This document shows positions 1-8,483 of a stretch of 47,807 bases of DNA, one piece after another. This DNA is from Solirubrobacteraceae bacterium (GTDB lineage: Bacteria > Actinomycetota > Thermoleophilia > Solirubrobacterales > Solirubrobacteraceae), in contig JADGPO010000110.1 of assembly GCA_017882405.1 (NCBI GenBank), positions 1-47,807 on the forward strand, in the 5' to 3' direction. How positions within the stretch are numbered: position 1 is the stretch's first letter; each line of letters opens with the position of its first letter. The translations under genes and the position numbers were made by a program. The notes beneath the pieces were generated by a model that was not told where the DNA came from, did no database searches, and saw nothing but the letters and a program-made list of their open reading frames with translations.

Positions 1-42
1 GCCCAACGCATAGATCTCCACGTCGTTCTCCTGTGTGAGCAT
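1..42 (-). CDS. istA: IS21-family transposase IstA, N-terminal fragment
   Basis: Fourteen codons on the minus strand, starting ATG at 42-40 and running off the window edge. They read MLTQENDVEIYALG. Many actinobacterial IS21-family IstA proteins begin with a very similar MLTQE-D-VE-ALR stretch just before a helix-turn-helix. IstA is the DDE transposase that works with the AAA+ helper IstB. Only the first residues are visible, so the identification rests on this short match plus the repeated terminal motifs upstream. Confidence 0.45.
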   Translation of the reverse strand, partial: MLTQENDVEIYALG

Positions 43-108
43 CCCCACCGGTCCCTCTCGCTCGTCAATGGCCTCAAGAACCACCGACAGTGAGGGGGAC
101 CCCCGACA
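1..108 (-). mobile_element. Edge of a probable IS21-family insertion sequence
   Basis: The minus strand carries the start of a reading frame resembling IS21-family IstA (1-42). Upstream of it, CCGACAG occurs twice (84-90 and 103-109) around a GGGGG-A-CCCCC palindrome (94-104). Repeated short motifs at the termini are typical of IS21-family ends, with the outer end read inward beginning TGTCGG. I place the outer boundary near 108, but it could lie anywhere up to about 245, because 109-217 is unexplained and murC homology starts only near 250. No partner end or target duplication is visible since the element runs off the window. Confidence 0.45.
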
Positions 109-217
109 GAACCGCGCCCGCGCACGGGGATCGACTACAGCTCGTCCCTACGGAACTCGCCTACGTCGAACCCCGCGCGCGGTGTCTACGCCCCTATCCA
201 GGGGGTGGGGAATTCTG

Positions 218-892
218 ATGATCGGATCTGAGGAGAAAACCGTGATCCGGGGCAAGGTGCGCCTGTCGGTCCCGGGCGAGCACAACGCGGTCAACGCCGC
301 CGGGGCGCTCACCGCCGCCCGGCTCGCCGGTGCCGATCCGGACCAGGCGGCGCGAGCGATCGCCAGCTTCCGGGGCGCCAAGCGGCGCTTCGAACTCCTC
401 GGCATGACCGCGACCGGTGCCCCCGTGTACGACGACTACGCCCACCACCCGACTGAGGTCGCGGCCACGATCGCCGCCGCGCGGACGCTCGAGCCCAGAC
501 GGCTGATCGCCGTCTTCCAGCCGCACCTCTTCTCCCGCACGCGGGCGCTGGGGCGGGAGTTCGGCGCCGCCCTGGCCGCGGCCGACATCGTCGCCGTGCT
601 CGACATCTACCCGGCCCGCGAGCGCGCCGAGGACTTCCCGGGCGTGGACGGCCGGCTCGTCGCGGCGGCAGCCGCCGACGCCGGCGACGGCCGCGAGGTC
701 GCCTGGGTCCCCGGCTTCCCACTCGCCGAGCGCTATCTGTCGGGGATCCTGCGGGCGGGCGACCTGTGCCTCGTCATGGGGGCCGGGAATGTGGACGCGC
801 TGGGGCGGTCGTTGGTGGTGGCGGGGGCTGAGGCGGCCGGGTCGGGACCGGTCGGGCTCGGTCGCGACCCCGCGTCCGCCACGCACCCCTGA
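218..892 (+). pseudogene. murC: UDP-N-acetylmuramate-L-alanine ligase, 3' part only
   Basis: C-terminal portion of MurC, the cytoplasmic Mur ligase that adds L-Ala to UDP-MurNAc. Recognisable MurC sequence begins around 250 with the end of the central ATPase domain (PGEHNAVNAAGA) and continues through the C-terminal domain (RRFELLG, the YDDYAHHPTEV motif, FQPHLFSRT, DIYPARE, GAGN). About half of a normal 450-480 residue MurC is present; the substrate-binding domain and the GKT P-loop are absent. The frame is open back to 35, but residues before about 248 do not look like MurC, so 218 (ATG) is only a nominal left limit. The break lies next to a probable IS edge. MurC is essential, so this is either an IS insertion with an intact copy elsewhere or, more likely, an assembly chimera through a repeat. 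Confidence 0.8.
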
Positions 893-910
893 GCCCGCCG
901 GACCGCTCAC

Positions 911-916
911 TACCCT
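911..916 (+). promoter_or_regulatory. TACCCT -10 element, leaderless murB start
   Basis: TANNNT hexamer ending 6 bases before the murB ATG (923). No Shine-Dalgarno sequence fits between them, so the transcript probably begins at or next to the start codon. Confidence 0.5.
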
Positions 917-922
917 GCCTGC

Positions 923-1843
923 ATGCCGAATCCGCCCCAGGGCGTCGAGAGCGACTACCCGCTCTCGCGCCTCACCACGGTGCGCACGGGCGGCTCGGCC
1001 GAGTACTTCGCCCGCGCCGGCAGCCTGTCCGCGCTCGCGCGCCTGGTCGCGTGGGCGGCATCGGAGGGACTCGAGGTAGGGGTCGTCGGCTCGGGGTCGA
1101 ACCTCCTGGTGGCGGACGAAGGGGTCCGTGGACTCGTCGTGAAACTGGACAAGGACCTGAGCAAGATCGAACTGGACGGAACGCGCATCGTGTGTGGCGG
1201 TGGCGCGCGGCTGCCGTCCGTGTCCGCCAAGGCCGCCCACGCGGGCCTGGCGGGGATCGAGTTCGGCGTCAACATCCCCGGCACGGTGGGCGGCGCGGTG
1301 CGGATGAACGCGAACGCCTACGGAGGGGAGCTGGCCCGCGCGCTCGAGTGGGTCGACATCGTCACGCCGACGGGCCGCGACCGGCGCGTGCCGGCGCAAC
1401 TCGGCTTCGCCTACCGGCGCTCCAACCTCGGGCCGACCGAGATCGTCGCGCGGGCGTCGTTCGTGCTTGAGGTCGCGGCCTCGGAGGAGGTCAAGGCCAC
1501 GCTGGCGGACATGCGCGCCCGGCGCAAGGCAGCGCAGCCGTCGGGGATCAAAACGTTCGGGTCCACCTTCAAGAACCCCGATGACCCCCGCGCGGAGGGC
1601 AAGACGGCCGGTCAGCTGCTCGAGGCCGCCGGGTGCCGCGGGCTGCGCGTCGGCGGCGCGAGCTTCTCGGCCAAGCACGCCAACTTCGTCGAGAACCACG
1701 GCGACGCGACGACCGCGGACGTGATCGCGCTGATGGCGGAGGGCCGCCGGCGCGTGCGGGAGCGCTTCGGCGTCGAGCTCGAGGCCGAGGTGCAGACGCT
1801 CGGTCCGGTCTCGATCGCCCACCTCGAGGCAGGGTCCGGATGA
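923..1843 (+). CDS. murB: UDP-N-acetylenolpyruvoylglucosamine reductase MurB
   Basis: Cytoplasmic flavoenzyme that reduces UDP-GlcNAc-enolpyruvate to UDP-MurNAc with NADPH, the second committed step of peptidoglycan precursor synthesis. 306 residues, normal length. FAD-binding motif GSGSN (56-60), the IPGTVGGAVRMNANAYG stretch (118-134), YRRSN (165-169), catalytic serine in GSTFKNP (Ser214), and the closing GASFSAKHANF motif (245-254). The short form with Ser in GS-FKNP and the HANF motif fits type II MurB (Bacillus/Staphylococcus-like). The ATG at 923 is preferred because the homologous N-terminus begins there and a -10 hexamer sits 6 bases upstream. It overlaps ftsQ by ATGA, so the two are translationally coupled. 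Confidence 0.96.
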   Translation: MPNPPQGVESDYPLSRLTTVRTGGSAEYFARAGSLSALARLVAWAASEGLEVGVVGSGSNLLVADEGVRGLVVKLDKDLSKIELDGTRIVCGGGARLPSVSAKAAHAGLAGIEFGVNIPGTVGGAVRMNANAYGGELARALEWVDIVTPTGRDRRVPAQLGFAYRRSNLGPTEIVARASFVLEVAASEEVKATLADMRARRKAAQPSGIKTFGSTFKNPDDPRAEGKTAGQLLEAAGCRGLRVGGASFSAKHANFVENHGDATTADVIALMAEGRRRVRERFGVELEAEVQTLGPVSIAHLEAGSG

Positions 1844-2814
1844 TCGACGCCCTGCTCGAACGCCTGCAGCGTCCTCCGCGTGGCGCCGCGCGCATGCGGC
1901 GGTCCGCGCCAGGGACCAAGCGCCCGGCGCGCTCGCGTCGGCTGCCGCGCCCGCGGCGCAAGCACGGGCTCGTGCTGATCGCCGTGCTCGCGCTGGCAGC
2001 CGGCGGCTGGATGTGGCTGCGCGGCTCCTCGCTGGTGGCGGTCCAGAAGGTCAGCGTCGTCGGCCCGAGCGGCGCCGACGCGGGCAAGATCCGCGCGGCG
2101 CTCGTCGTCGCGGCACGGAACATGACCACGCTCGACGTGCACATGGACCAGCTGCGCTCGGCCGTGGCGCCGTTCCCGGTCGTCAAGGGCCTCAACGTCA
2201 GCACGCAGTTCCCGCACGGGATCCGGATCCGGGTGATCGAGCAGGTTCCGGTCGCGGCCGTGGTCGTGGCCGGGCGCACGATCGCCGTCGCCGGCGACGG
2301 CACCCTGCTGCACGACGTGATCGCCTCCCCGAACCTGCCCACGATCCCCGTGACCGTGCTCCCGGGCGGAACGCGGCTCAGCGATCCGCACGCCCTGGCG
2401 GCCGTGCAGCTGCTCGCTGCTGCCCCCTACCAGCTGCTCGCGCATGTCAGCGGCGTCCAGACCACGGCCGCGCACGGGCTCGTCGCCTCAGTGCGCAACG
2501 GGCCGAGCCTCTACTTCGGCGACACGACCCGGCTGGAGGCCAAGTGGGCCGCCGTCGCCACCGTGCTGGCCGACCAGGGCTCGTCCAGCTCCGTGTACAT
2601 CGACGTGACCGACCCGGAGCGCGCCGCCGCCGGCGGCGCGGCGCCGGCCGCGTCCACGGCCTCCGGCTCGAGCGCCACCGGGTCCTCGGGCACCGCCGCG
2701 AGCGGCGCGACAGGGGCGTCCGACACGGGCTCAACCGGCGCCCCCGCCACCGGCGCCTCCAGCGCCGCGGGGAGCGCGTCCGGTGCGGTTTCCTCGACCA
2801 TGGGCGGAGGCTAA
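1840..2814 (+). CDS. ftsQ: Cell division protein FtsQ/DivIB (POTRA domain)
   Basis: Bitopic divisome protein linking early and late division factors. 324 residues: a basic Arg/Pro-rich cytoplasmic tail (1-42), one membrane helix (about 43-60), an extracytoplasmic POTRA domain (about 66-135, beginning VAVQKVSVVGPSG and including the FP-GIRIRVIEQVPVA strand pair), then the FtsQ/DivIB core to about 260. The last 60 residues are a low-complexity Ala/Ser/Gly/Thr tail, probably disordered outside the cell. The ATG overlaps the murB stop by ATGA. FtsQ is poorly conserved in sequence, so the call leans on POTRA architecture plus position between murB and ftsZ in a dcw cluster. Confidence 0.88.
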   Translation: MIDALLERLQRPPRGAARMRRSAPGTKRPARSRRLPRPRRKHGLVLIAVLALAAGGWMWLRGSSLVAVQKVSVVGPSGADAGKIRAALVVAARNMTTLDVHMDQLRSAVAPFPVVKGLNVSTQFPHGIRIRVIEQVPVAAVVVAGRTIAVAGDGTLLHDVIASPNLPTIPVTVLPGGTRLSDPHALAAVQLLAAAPYQLLAHVSGVQTTAAHGLVASVRNGPSLYFGDTTRLEAKWAAVATVLADQGSSSSVYIDVTDPERAAAGGAAPAASTASGSSATGSSGTAASGATGASDTGSTGAPATGASSAAGSASGAVSSTMGGG

Positions 2815-2911
2815 ACCTCGAGTCGAGCCTTACCCTGGATTTTGGCCGAGTCTCCCAGGCCCGTCGAGACTTCGCAGATATGCAACGATCGTTGCGGACC
2901 GGGTGGTTGCG

Positions 2912-2940
2912 TTGACTTCGCGCATCCTCAGGCCATAACG
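2912..2940 (+). promoter_or_regulatory. Candidate -35/-10 promoter ahead of ftsZ
   Basis: TTGACT (2912-2917) followed after 16-17 bases by CATAAC/ATAACG (2934-2940), inside the 195-base gap between ftsQ and ftsZ. The -35 is good, the -10 poor. A dedicated ftsZ promoter in this gap is common in dcw clusters. The gap also holds a small inverted repeat, CCGC-TATCA-GCGG (2951-2963), close to the likely transcript start. Confidence 0.35.
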
Positions 2941-3009
2941 TGCGAAACTCCCGCTATCAGCGGAAGCGCCGCAAACGCTCAACGCTACCTCGAAGGTCGG
3001 ACGGTAACC

Positions 3010-4095
3010 ATGGAAAGCGGCAGTTATCTGGCAGTCATCAAGGTCGTCGGTGTCGGCGGCGGCGGAACCAATGCCGTCAACCGCATGGTCGACGCAGGCC
3101 TGCGCGGGGTCGAATTCATCGCGACCAACACCGATGCCCAGGCGCTCGCCATGTGTGACGCCGACATCAAGCTGAACATCGGCCACGAGCTGACGAAGGG
3201 TCTCGGCGCCGGCGCCGACCCCGAGGTTGGCCAGGGCGCCGCGGCGGAATCGCGCGACGAGATCAAGGAGGCGCTGAAGCGCGCCGACATGGTGTTCGTC
3301 ACCGCCGGCGAGGGCGGCGGCACCGGCAGCGGCGCCGCGCCCGTGATCGCCGACATCGCCAAGAACGAGATCGGTGCTCTCACCGTCGGCGTCGTCACGC
3401 GCCCGTTCCTGTTCGAGGGCTCGCAGCGTGCCCGCCAGGCCCAGGACGGGATCCAGAAGCTGCGCGAGTACGTCGACACGCTGATCGTGATCCCGAACGA
3501 GAAGCTGCTGGCGATCGTCGAGCGCCGGACCACGATCCTCGACGCGTTCCGCGAGGCCGACAACGTCCTGCGCCAGGGCGTGCAGGGGATCACCGACCTG
3601 ATCACGATCCCCGGCCTGATCAACCTGGACTTCGCCGACGTGCGCACGATCATGCACGAGGCGGGCAGCGCCTTGATGGGCATCGGCACCGCCGCGGGCG
3701 AGAATCGCGCGGCCGAGGCAGCCAAGATCGCCATCTCCTCGCCGCTGCTGGAGGAGTCGGTGGAGGGGGCGATGGGCATCCTGCTCAACATCACCGGCGG
3801 CCACGACCTCGGACTGTTCGAGGTCAACGAGGCCGCCGAGATCGTCCAGAGCGCCGCGGACTCCAACTCCAACATCATCTTCGGCGCCGTGATCGACGAT
3901 CAGCTCGGCGATGAGGTGCGCGTCACCGTGATCGCCACCGGGTTCGACCACGGCAGGGGGAGCCCGACCACGGCTCGGGAGACGACCCGGCGCGAGCGTC
4001 GCGACCGCGACGTCACCATGGATGACCGCCAGCGCTCCTCGCTGGAGATCTCCGACGACGACATCGACATTCCGTCGTTCTTGAAGGACCGGTAG
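3010..4095 (+). CDS. ftsZ: Cell division GTPase FtsZ
   Basis: Tubulin homologue that polymerises into the Z-ring at midcell. 361 residues from the ATG at 3010. N-terminal [11 protein letters not shown] nucleotide-binding segment (16-26), the tubulin signature GGGTGSG (102-108), and a T7-loop NLDFADV near 205 that activates GTP hydrolysis in the next subunit. After a short charged linker it ends with the conserved C-terminal peptide DIPSFLKDR, the docking site for SepF-like and other partners. The frame is open 56 codons further upstream, but that stretch is not FtsZ-like, so 3010 is the start. ftsA is absent, as is usual in Actinobacteria. Confidence 0.97.
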   Translation: MESGSYLAVIKVVGVGGGGTNAVNRMVDAGLRGVEFIATNTDAQALAMCDADIKLNIGHELTKGLGAGADPEVGQGAAAESRDEIKEALKRADMVFVTAGEGGGTGSGAAPVIADIAKNEIGALTVGVVTRPFLFEGSQRARQAQDGIQKLREYVDTLIVIPNEKLLAIVERRTTILDAFREADNVLRQGVQGITDLITIPGLINLDFADVRTIMHEAGSALMGIGTAAGENRAAEAAKIAISSPLLEESVEGAMGILLNITGGHDLGLFEVNEAAEIVQSAADSNSNIIFGAVIDDQLGDEVRVTVIATGFDHGRGSPTTARETTRRERRDRDVTMDDRQRSSLEISDDDIDIPSFLKDR

Positions 4096-4145
4096 CCGCC
4101 CATAGCCTGGGCCATAGGCCATCCGTGGCCGGCAGGGCGTTGTAC

Positions 4146-4151
4146 TAGCAT
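4146..4151 (+). promoter_or_regulatory. TAGCAT -10 element, leaderless gcvT operon start
   Basis: TANNNT hexamer lying 7 bases before the GTG at 4159, the same spacing seen at many genes in this window. It overlaps the ATG at 4150, which argues that translation starts at 4159 instead. Confidence 0.45.
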
Positions 4152-4158
4152 GCCCTCG

Positions 4159-5226
4159 GTGGTGGAGGCCCAGCGCCACAGTCCCCTGCACGACCGCCAT
4201 CTGGCGGCGGGAGCCAAGCTGATCCCATTTGCCGGATGGGAGATGCCCGTGCAATACACCGGGATCAAGGATGAGCACCTCGCCGTGCGCCGGGGCGTCG
4301 GCATCTTCGACGTCTCACACATGGGCGAGATCGAGACCCGCGGCCCGCAGGCGTTCGCCTTCCTGCAGCGGCTGCTCTCCAACGACCTGCGCCGCCTGCC
4401 CGAGGGCGGCGCCCAATACAGCCTGCTGTGCCGCGACGACGGCGGAGTGCTCGACGACCTGATCACCTACCGGCTCGCCGAGCAGCACTACCTGACCGTC
4501 ACCAACGCCGCCAACCACGAGAGCGACCTGAAGTGGTTCATCGCCCGGTCGCGGGAGTTCGACGTCGACGTGACCGACCGGCGCGACGACTTCGCGATGC
4601 TCGCCGTGCAGGGTCCGGGGGCGCGCGAACTCCTCGCTGAACTGGCCGACGGACGCCTGCCACCCCGGATGCACTTCTGCCAGCGCATGCTGGCCGGTGT
4701 CCCGATGCTCGTGTGCGCCACCGGCTACACGGGCGAGAGCGGCGCCGAGCTGCTCATGGACCCCGCCGCGGCGCCCAAGGTGTGGGACGCTCTGGTGGCC
4801 GCCGGCGCCACCCCCGCCGGGCTGGGAGCCCGCGACACGCTGCGCCTCGAGGTCTGCTTCCCCCTCTACGGCAACGACCTGTCGGTCGACCGCGGGCCGA
4901 TCGAGGCGGGCCTCGGCTGGTGCTGCGTCGAGGCGACGGGCTTCATCGGCTCGGATGCGGTGGCGGCCGTGCGCGCCGCCGGACCGCCTCAGAAGCTGGC
5001 CGCGTTCACGATCGAGGGATCGGGCATTCCCCGCCAGGGCAACCAGGTGGCCGGGGGTGGCATCGTCACCAGCGGCACCTACTCGCCCAGTCTGGAGCGC
5101 GGAATCGGCATGGCCTACGTGCTCCCCGACCAGGCGGAACCCGGGACACGGCTCGAGATCGACGTGCGGGGAAAACCTCGGACGGCCGTCGTCCATACCA
5201 AGCCCATCTATAACAAGGAGGCGTAG
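4159..5226 (+). CDS. gcvT: Glycine cleavage system T protein (aminomethyltransferase)
   Basis: Transfers the methylene of the aminomethyl-lipoyl H-protein to tetrahydrofolate, releasing ammonia and yielding 5,10-methylene-THF. About 355 residues, normal length. Folate-binding/catalytic signature GGVLDDLITYR (95-105) containing the conserved Asp pair; N-terminal PFAGWEMPVQY and VSHMGEI; ATGYTGE-G-E and ARDTLRLE motifs further on. The ATG at 4150 is the longer option; I choose GTG 4159 because homologues start close to the LHDRH segment and a -10 hexamer sits 7 bases before it. First gene of the gcvT-gcvH-gcvPA-gcvPB operon. The gap to ftsZ is too short for a glycine riboswitch. Confidence 0.94.
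   Translation: MVEAQRHSPLHDRHLAAGAKLIPFAGWEMPVQYTGIKDEHLAVRRGVGIFDVSHMGEIETRGPQAFAFLQRLLSNDLRRLPEGGAQYSLLCRDDGGVLDDLITYRLAEQHYLTVTNAANHESDLKWFIARSREFDVDVTDRRDDFAMLAVQGPGARELLAELADGRLPPRMHFCQRMLAGVPMLVCATGYTGESGAELLMDPAAAPKVWDALVAAGATPAGLGARDTLRLEVCFPLYGNDLSVDRGPIEAGLGWCCVEATGFIGSDAVAAVRAAGPPQKLAAFTIEGSGIPRQGNQVAGGGIVTSGTYSPSLERGIGMAYVLPDQAEPGTRLEIDVRGKPRTAVVHTKPIYNKEA
5215..5221 (+). promoter_or_regulatory. Strong Shine-Dalgarno sequence for gcvH
   Basis: AAGGAGG lies inside the last codons of gcvT, 10 bases before the gcvH GTG (5232). It is one of the few canonical ribosome-binding sites in the window, consistent with gcvH being internal to an operon and unable to use leaderless initiation. 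Confidence 0.7.
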
Positions 5227-5231
5227 CGCCT

Positions 5232-5618
5232 GTGGCCGACGCCAGCTATCCGGATGACCTGCTGTATCACCCCGAGCACGACTGGGCTCGGATCGACGGC
5301 GACCAGGCCACGTTCGGGATCACCTGGTACGCCCAGGACTCGCTCGGCGAAGTCGTGTTCTTCGATCCGCCCAAGGTCGGCACCCAGGTGAGCAAGGACG
5401 CCCCCTACACCGAGGTCGAATCAGTCAAGGCCGTCTCGGATGTGATCAGCCCGCTGTCGGGCGAGATCGTCGAGATCAACGACGCGCTCGCCGATCAGCC
5501 CGAGCAGATCAACGAGGACCCATACGGCGAGGGCTGGCTGGTCAAGGTCAAGCTCTCCGATCCGGCAGAGCAGGAGTCGCTCCTGGACGCCGCGGCCTAC
5601 GAGGCCGGACTTGACTAG
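5232..5618 (+). CDS. gcvH: Glycine cleavage system H protein (lipoyl carrier)
   Basis: Small lipoylated carrier that shuttles the aminomethyl group between the P, T and L proteins. 128 residues. The lipoyl-lysine motif ESVKAVSD places the modified residue at Lys66, flanked by the usual hammerhead sequence and PLSG-I-E-N. The GTG start is preceded by a strong AAGGAGG inside the gcvT tail. The end overlaps the TTG start of gcvPA by 8 bases. Confidence 0.96.
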   Translation: MADASYPDDLLYHPEHDWARIDGDQATFGITWYAQDSLGEVVFFDPPKVGTQVSKDAPYTEVESVKAVSDVISPLSGEIVEINDALADQPEQINEDPYGEGWLVKVKLSDPAEQESLLDAAAYEAGLD

Positions 5619-6987
5619 GTACACGCCCGCCACCGACGATGACCGCGCCGCGATGCTGGCGCAGATCGGCGTCGGCTCCATCGAGGAGCTGTTCGCCGAC
5701 ATTCCGGCCGGGCTGCGGCTGACCGAGGCGCTGGCGCTCGACGACGGGCTCTCCGAGCAGGAGGTCTACGACGAGCTGCGCGCGCTGGCCGCCCGCAACG
5801 CCTCCACCGAGGACGAGGTCTCGTTCCTGGGCGGCGGCATGTACGACCACTACGTACCGGCCCTGATCGACTCGATCACCAGCCGTTCGGAGTTCCTCAC
5901 TCCCTACACGCCGTATCAGCCCGAGGTCTCCCAGGGCGGCCTGCAGGCGATGTTCGAGTACCAGACGGCGATCTGCGAGCTGACCGGCCTCCCCGTGTCA
6001 AACGCCTCGGTGTACGAGGGGCCCAGCGCCGTGGCCGCCGCCGGCTACGTCGCCAAGTACCAGAACGGCCGCCGGCGCTTCGTCGTCTCCCGGGGGGTCC
6101 ATCCGCATGCGCGCGAGGCACTGCGCACCCACGCCCACGCGTGGGACATGGAGGTCGTCGAGGTGGCGCTCGAGCAGGGGCGCACCGCCCTGCCGCAGCT
6201 CGACGCGGACACCAGCGCGGTGATCGTGGCCCAGCCGAACTTCCTGGGCGCCGTCGAGGATCTGGCCGAGATCGCCGCCGCCGCCCACGACGCCGGCGCC
6301 CTGTGCATCGCCAGCTGCGACCCGCTGCCGCTGGCGCTGCTGCGCTCCCCCGGAGAATGCGGCGTCGACATCGCCGTGGGCGAGGGCCAGACGCTCGGCA
6401 ACCGGCTGGACTTCGGCGGGCCCTCGTTCGGCTTCTTCGCCGCCACCGAGGCGCTGATCCGGCGGATCCCCGGCCGGATCGCCGGCGAGACCCGCGACCT
6501 CGACGGCAAGCGGGGGTTCGTGCTCACCCTGCAGACGCGCGAGCAGCACATCCGCCGGGAGAAGGCGACCTCCAACATCTGCACCGCGCAGGCGCTCAAC
6601 GCGCTCGCCGGGGTGATCTACCTGAGCTGGCTGGGCCGTCAGGGGATCGTCGAGCTGGGCGAGCTGATGCTCCAGCGCACCGCCTATGCGCGCCAGCGGC
6701 TGCTGGCGCTGGCCGGCGTCTCGGCGATTCACGACCAGCCGGTGGTCAGGGAGTTCGCGGTGGCACTCGATGCGCCCGTGCAGAAGGTGATCGCGCGCTG
6801 CCTGGAGCAGGGGATCAACCCCGGCTATCCGTTGGGCGAGGACTACCCGGAGCACGACGACGGGCTGCTGGTGGCGATCACCGAGCGCCGTACGCGCGCC
6901 GAGATCGACCGGCTCGCCGACGTGCTGGAAGAGGCGGTCGCCGCCGAACGCCGGCGGGCACCCGAGCAGGCGGGAGCGGGCCGATGA
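5611..6987 (+). CDS. gcvPA: Glycine dehydrogenase (decarboxylating) subunit 1
   Basis: Alpha subunit of the two-piece PLP-dependent P-protein, which decarboxylates glycine and loads the aminomethyl group on GcvH. 458 residues, matching the N-terminal half of single-chain GcvP. Characteristic segments: RYTPATDDDRAAML at the N-terminus, FLGGGMYDHYVPA, TPYQPEVSQGGLQ, EYQTAICELTGLPVSNAS and SNICTAQALNAL. The start is an unusual TTG at 5611, overlapping the gcvH stop; no later start retains the conserved N-terminus. The stop overlaps gcvPB by ATGA, as expected for two subunits made in equal amounts. Confidence 0.95.
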   Translation: MTRYTPATDDDRAAMLAQIGVGSIEELFADIPAGLRLTEALALDDGLSEQEVYDELRALAARNASTEDEVSFLGGGMYDHYVPALIDSITSRSEFLTPYTPYQPEVSQGGLQAMFEYQTAICELTGLPVSNASVYEGPSAVAAAGYVAKYQNGRRRFVVSRGVHPHAREALRTHAHAWDMEVVEVALEQGRTALPQLDADTSAVIVAQPNFLGAVEDLAEIAAAAHDAGALCIASCDPLPLALLRSPGECGVDIAVGEGQTLGNRLDFGGPSFGFFAATEALIRRIPGRIAGETRDLDGKRGFVLTLQTREQHIRREKATSNICTAQALNALAGVIYLSWLGRQGIVELGELMLQRTAYARQRLLALAGVSAIHDQPVVREFAVALDAPVQKVIARCLEQGINPGYPLGEDYPEHDDGLLVAITERRTRAEIDRLADVLEEAVAAERRRAPEQAGAGR

Positions 6988-8483
6988 GCGCCACCGCAGC
7001 CGATGACCAGCTGACGATCTACGAGCGCTCCGTGCCCGGGCGCCGGGCGTTCGTGGCTCCCGCGCTCGACGTTCCTCCGCGGCCGCTGCACGAGCTCCTC
7101 GCGCCCGAGCTGCGCCGCGAGCAACCGCCGCGGCTGCCCGAGGTCTCAGAGCCCGAGATCGTCCGCCACTACAACCGCCTGTCCAAGCGCAACTTCGACC
7201 TGGACACGGGCTTCTACCCGCTCGGCTCCTGCACGATGAAGCACAACCCCAAGCTGCACGAGCGCGTCGCCGCGCTCCCCGGTCACGCCAAGCTGCACCC
7301 GCTGCAGCGACCGGAGCGCGCGCAGGGAGCACTCGAGCTGATGTGGCGCCTGCAGCACGCGCTCGGGGAGATAGCCGGGCTGCCGCACGTGTCGCTGCAG
7401 CCCTCCGCGGGGTCGCACGGAGAGCTGGCCGGGGTGCTGCTCACGCGTGCCTATCACGAGCACCGCGGCGACCATCGCACCAAGGTGCTGACCCCCGACA
7501 CCGCCCACGGCACCAACCCGGCGACGGTCACCATGGCCGGCTACCAGGTGGTCAAGGTGGGCACCGACGAGCAGGGCAACGTCGACCTCGACGACCTGCG
7601 GGCCAAGGCCGACGAGGACGTGGCCTGCCTGATGCTCACCAATCCCTCCACGCTGGGTCTGTTCGAGACCAACATCGAGGAGATCAACCGGATCGTGCAC
7701 GGCGTCGGCGCGACGCTGTACTACGACGGCGCCAACCTCAACGCGATCATGGGCATCTGCCGGCCCGGGGACATGGGCTTCGACATCGTGCACTTCAACC
7801 TGCACAAGTCCTTCACCCAGCCCCACGGCGGCGGCGGGCCGGGCGCCGGGCCGATCGCCGTCTCGAACCGGATCGAGCCCTACCTGCCGCGCCCCCAGGT
7901 GGTCCGGGTGCAGTCCGACAACGGGCACGAACCGGCGTACGCGCTGGACTTCGACCGGCCCAAGTCGATCGGTCGCCTGCGCGGCTTCCAGGGCAACTAC
8001 GGCGTGTTCGTGCGCTCCTATGCCTACATCCGCTCGTTGGGGGGGCCGGGGCTGCGCGACGTCTCCGAGGTGGCGGTGCTCAACGCCAACTACCTGCTGG
8101 CCCGACTGCGCGCCGCCGGGGTGTTAAAGCATCTGCCGGTCGCCTACGACCGCATCTGCATGCACGAGTTCGTGCTCTCGGGGGCCCCGATGAAGCGCGA
8201 GCTGCAGATCAGGACGCTGGACCTGGCCAAGCGCCTGCTCGACCACGGCGTCCACCCGCCGACGGTCTACTTCCCGTTGCTGGTCGACGAGGCGCTGCTG
8301 ATCGAGCCGACCGAGACGGAGACCAAGGAGACGCTCGACCGGTTCGCCGAGGTCCTGGTGGAGCTGCTCCAGGAGGCCGCCGACGACCCCGAGGTGGCGC
8401 GCGGCGCGCCCTACACGACACCCGTGCGACGTCTCGACGAGGCGGGCGCCGCGCGGCGCCCGGTGCTGCGCCAGCCGCTCTGA
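6984..8483 (+). CDS. gcvPB: Glycine dehydrogenase (decarboxylating) subunit 2
   Basis: Beta subunit of the split P-protein, carrying the PLP lysine. 499 residues. Family signature FYPLGSCTMKHNPK (78-90); AHGTNPAT (174-181); the PLP-binding lysine in NLHKSFTQPHGGGGPG (Lys275). Starts ATGA on the gcvPA stop. The four genes supply all glycine-cleavage proteins except the shared dihydrolipoamide dehydrogenase, which must lie elsewhere. Its stop overlaps the start of the panE-like remnant (TGATG), so that gene was once part of the same transcript. Confidence 0.95.
   Translation: MSATAADDQLTIYERSVPGRRAFVAPALDVPPRPLHELLAPELRREQPPRLPEVSEPEIVRHYNRLSKRNFDLDTGFYPLGSCTMKHNPKLHERVAALPGHAKLHPLQRPERAQGALELMWRLQHALGEIAGLPHVSLQPSAGSHGELAGVLLTRAYHEHRGDHRTKVLTPDTAHGTNPATVTMAGYQVVKVGTDEQGNVDLDDLRAKADEDVACLMLTNPSTLGLFETNIEEINRIVHGVGATLYYDGANLNAIMGICRPGDMGFDIVHFNLHKSFTQPHGGGGPGAGPIAVSNRIEPYLPRPQVVRVQSDNGHEPAYALDFDRPKSIGRLRGFQGNYGVFVRSYAYIRSLGGPGLRDVSEVAVLNANYLLARLRAAGVLKHLPVAYDRICMHEFVLSGAPMKRELQIRTLDLAKRLLDHGVHPPTVYFPLLVDEALLIEPTETETKETLDRFAEVLVELLQEAADDPEVARGAPYTTPVRRLDEAGAARRPVLRQPL

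Noticed and set aside
194..1822. Long minus-strand ORFs opposite murB and elsewhere (for example 194-1822, 14275-15468, 35047-37158)
   Set aside because: In very GC-rich coding DNA the antisense frame is often open. These translate to low-complexity Arg/Gly/Asp/His-rich sequence with no domain, and the opposite strand encodes recognised proteins.
4096..4158. Glycine riboswitch upstream of gcvT
   Set aside because: The gap between ftsZ and gcvT is about 60 bases, too short for the aptamer, and a leaderless -10 sits next to the start. A small GGCC-ATA-GGCC palindrome is present but nothing more.
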